From Paracoccaceae bacterium (GTDB taxonomy: Bacteria > Pseudomonadota > Alphaproteobacteria > Rhodobacterales > Rhodobacteraceae), in NCBI GenBank assembly GCA_018222585.1, contig JAAFAB010000023.1, forward strand, positions 1 to 37,331: a stretch of 37,331 bases of DNA, given 5' to 3'. Below are positions 37,175 through 37,331 of the stretch, piece after piece. A program made the position numbers and the translations under genes. How positions within the stretch are numbered: the first letter of the stretch is position 1; every line of letters starts with the position of its first letter. The notes under the pieces are model-generated. The model did no database searches. It was not told the DNA's origin and saw only the letters and a program-made list of their open reading frames with translations.

Positions 37175-37331
37175 ATGGCGCTGACTCTTGCGAACCGGCT
37201 CAGCCTGCCGGCGATCCTCGGGCGGGCACCGCATTGGCTGGCGCAGAACGCCGTGGCCCGCAAGGCGCTCTGGTATGCCGATTTCCGGCGCGGTCAGTTT
37301 GCCAGGAACGGGCTGGCCCGGGGGTTTCCCC
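37175..37331 (+). CDS. 5' part of a further tail/spike gene, cut by the window edge
   Basis: 52 codons are visible from ATG 37175, four bases after the spike-base stop: MALTLANRLSLPAILGRAPH, then WLAQNAVARKALWYADFRRG. The frame is open to the end of the window. Basic and helical so far; position suggests a spike or fibre component, but no family is recognised. No ribosome site stronger than TGGATGG lies before it, so coupling to the previous gene is likely. Confidence 0.6.
   Translation, partial: MALTLANRLSLPAILGRAPHWLAQNAVARKALWYADFRRGQFARNGLARGFP

Noticed and set aside
1..37331. Insertion sequences or transposases
   Set aside because: No transposase frame or terminal inverted repeats with target duplications were found; the inserted-looking modules are single genes without recombinases.
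17685..37331. Holin, endolysin and spanin genes
   Set aside because: No small multi-helix gene paired with a muramidase or amidase was found in the visible late region. The NlpC/P60 protein is in the tail cluster and lacks a holin partner, so lysis genes probably lie outside the window.

Overview
The window is most of a temperate siphophage (lambda/HK97-like layout, cos-type packaging suspected) carried by a high-GC alphaproteobacterium. Rhodobacterales (Rhodobacter/Paracoccus-like) is the best guess: codon use is GC-rich throughout, the tail genes resemble the Rhodobacter gene-transfer-agent (GTA) set (GTA-gp10 type chaperone), the spike-base protein resembles the Rcc01079 family, and the DUF4031 and small early proteins are of types usual in that group. 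These assignments come from reading the proteins by eye; no database search was run.

Left edge (1-1150): the last codons of a possible unrelated gene, a P4-type integrase gene that has lost its catalytic C-terminal half, and a 45-base copy of the 3' half of a tRNA-Arg(CCG), from anticodon loop to CCA, which is the attachment core. Because the 5' half of the tRNA is not to the left of this core, the left DNA is probably part of another mobile element, suggesting two elements in tandem at one tRNA gene.

Leftward early/lysogeny operon (9166 down to 1162, minus strand): about 16 tightly packed genes, many with 1-4 base stop/start overlaps, read from a candidate pL. It holds small early proteins, an Acb2/Tad1-hairpin type protein (candidate sponge for defence nucleotide signals), a DGQHR-box protein, a large ParB-like protein, an ASCH-like protein, several small membrane proteins, a possible directionality factor and the phage integrase.

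Immunity region (9178-10850): a CI-like repressor (minus) facing a Cro-like gene (plus), with matching operators GAGAAYATTCKC at both pL and pR, and a two-helix membrane protein gene tail-to-tail with the repressor.

Rightward early operon (10600-17685): small HTH proteins, a DUF4031 protein, a zinc-ribbon protein, an adenine methyltransferase, an O-like replication initiator with five iteron-like repeats and an AT-rich stretch inside its gene (candidate origin), its partner, and a gene in the position of lambda Q. Two paralogous short genes (11708-12061 and 14381-14632) sit backwards in this operon with their own upstream regions and look like later insertions (morons).

Late region (17693 to the right end): a candidate late promoter followed at once by a strong hairpin terminator, an HNH endonuclease, a G/C-tract palindromic gap (cos candidate), TerS, TerL, portal, S49 protease, HK97-fold capsid, connectors, tail tube, tail chaperones joined by a canonical -1 frameshift site (GGGAAAG), tape measure, distal tail genes, an NlpC/P60 peptidase, a J-like tip protein, a glycine-rich tail protein, a spike-base protein and the start of a further tail/spike gene. 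No lysis genes are seen; they may lie beyond the right edge.
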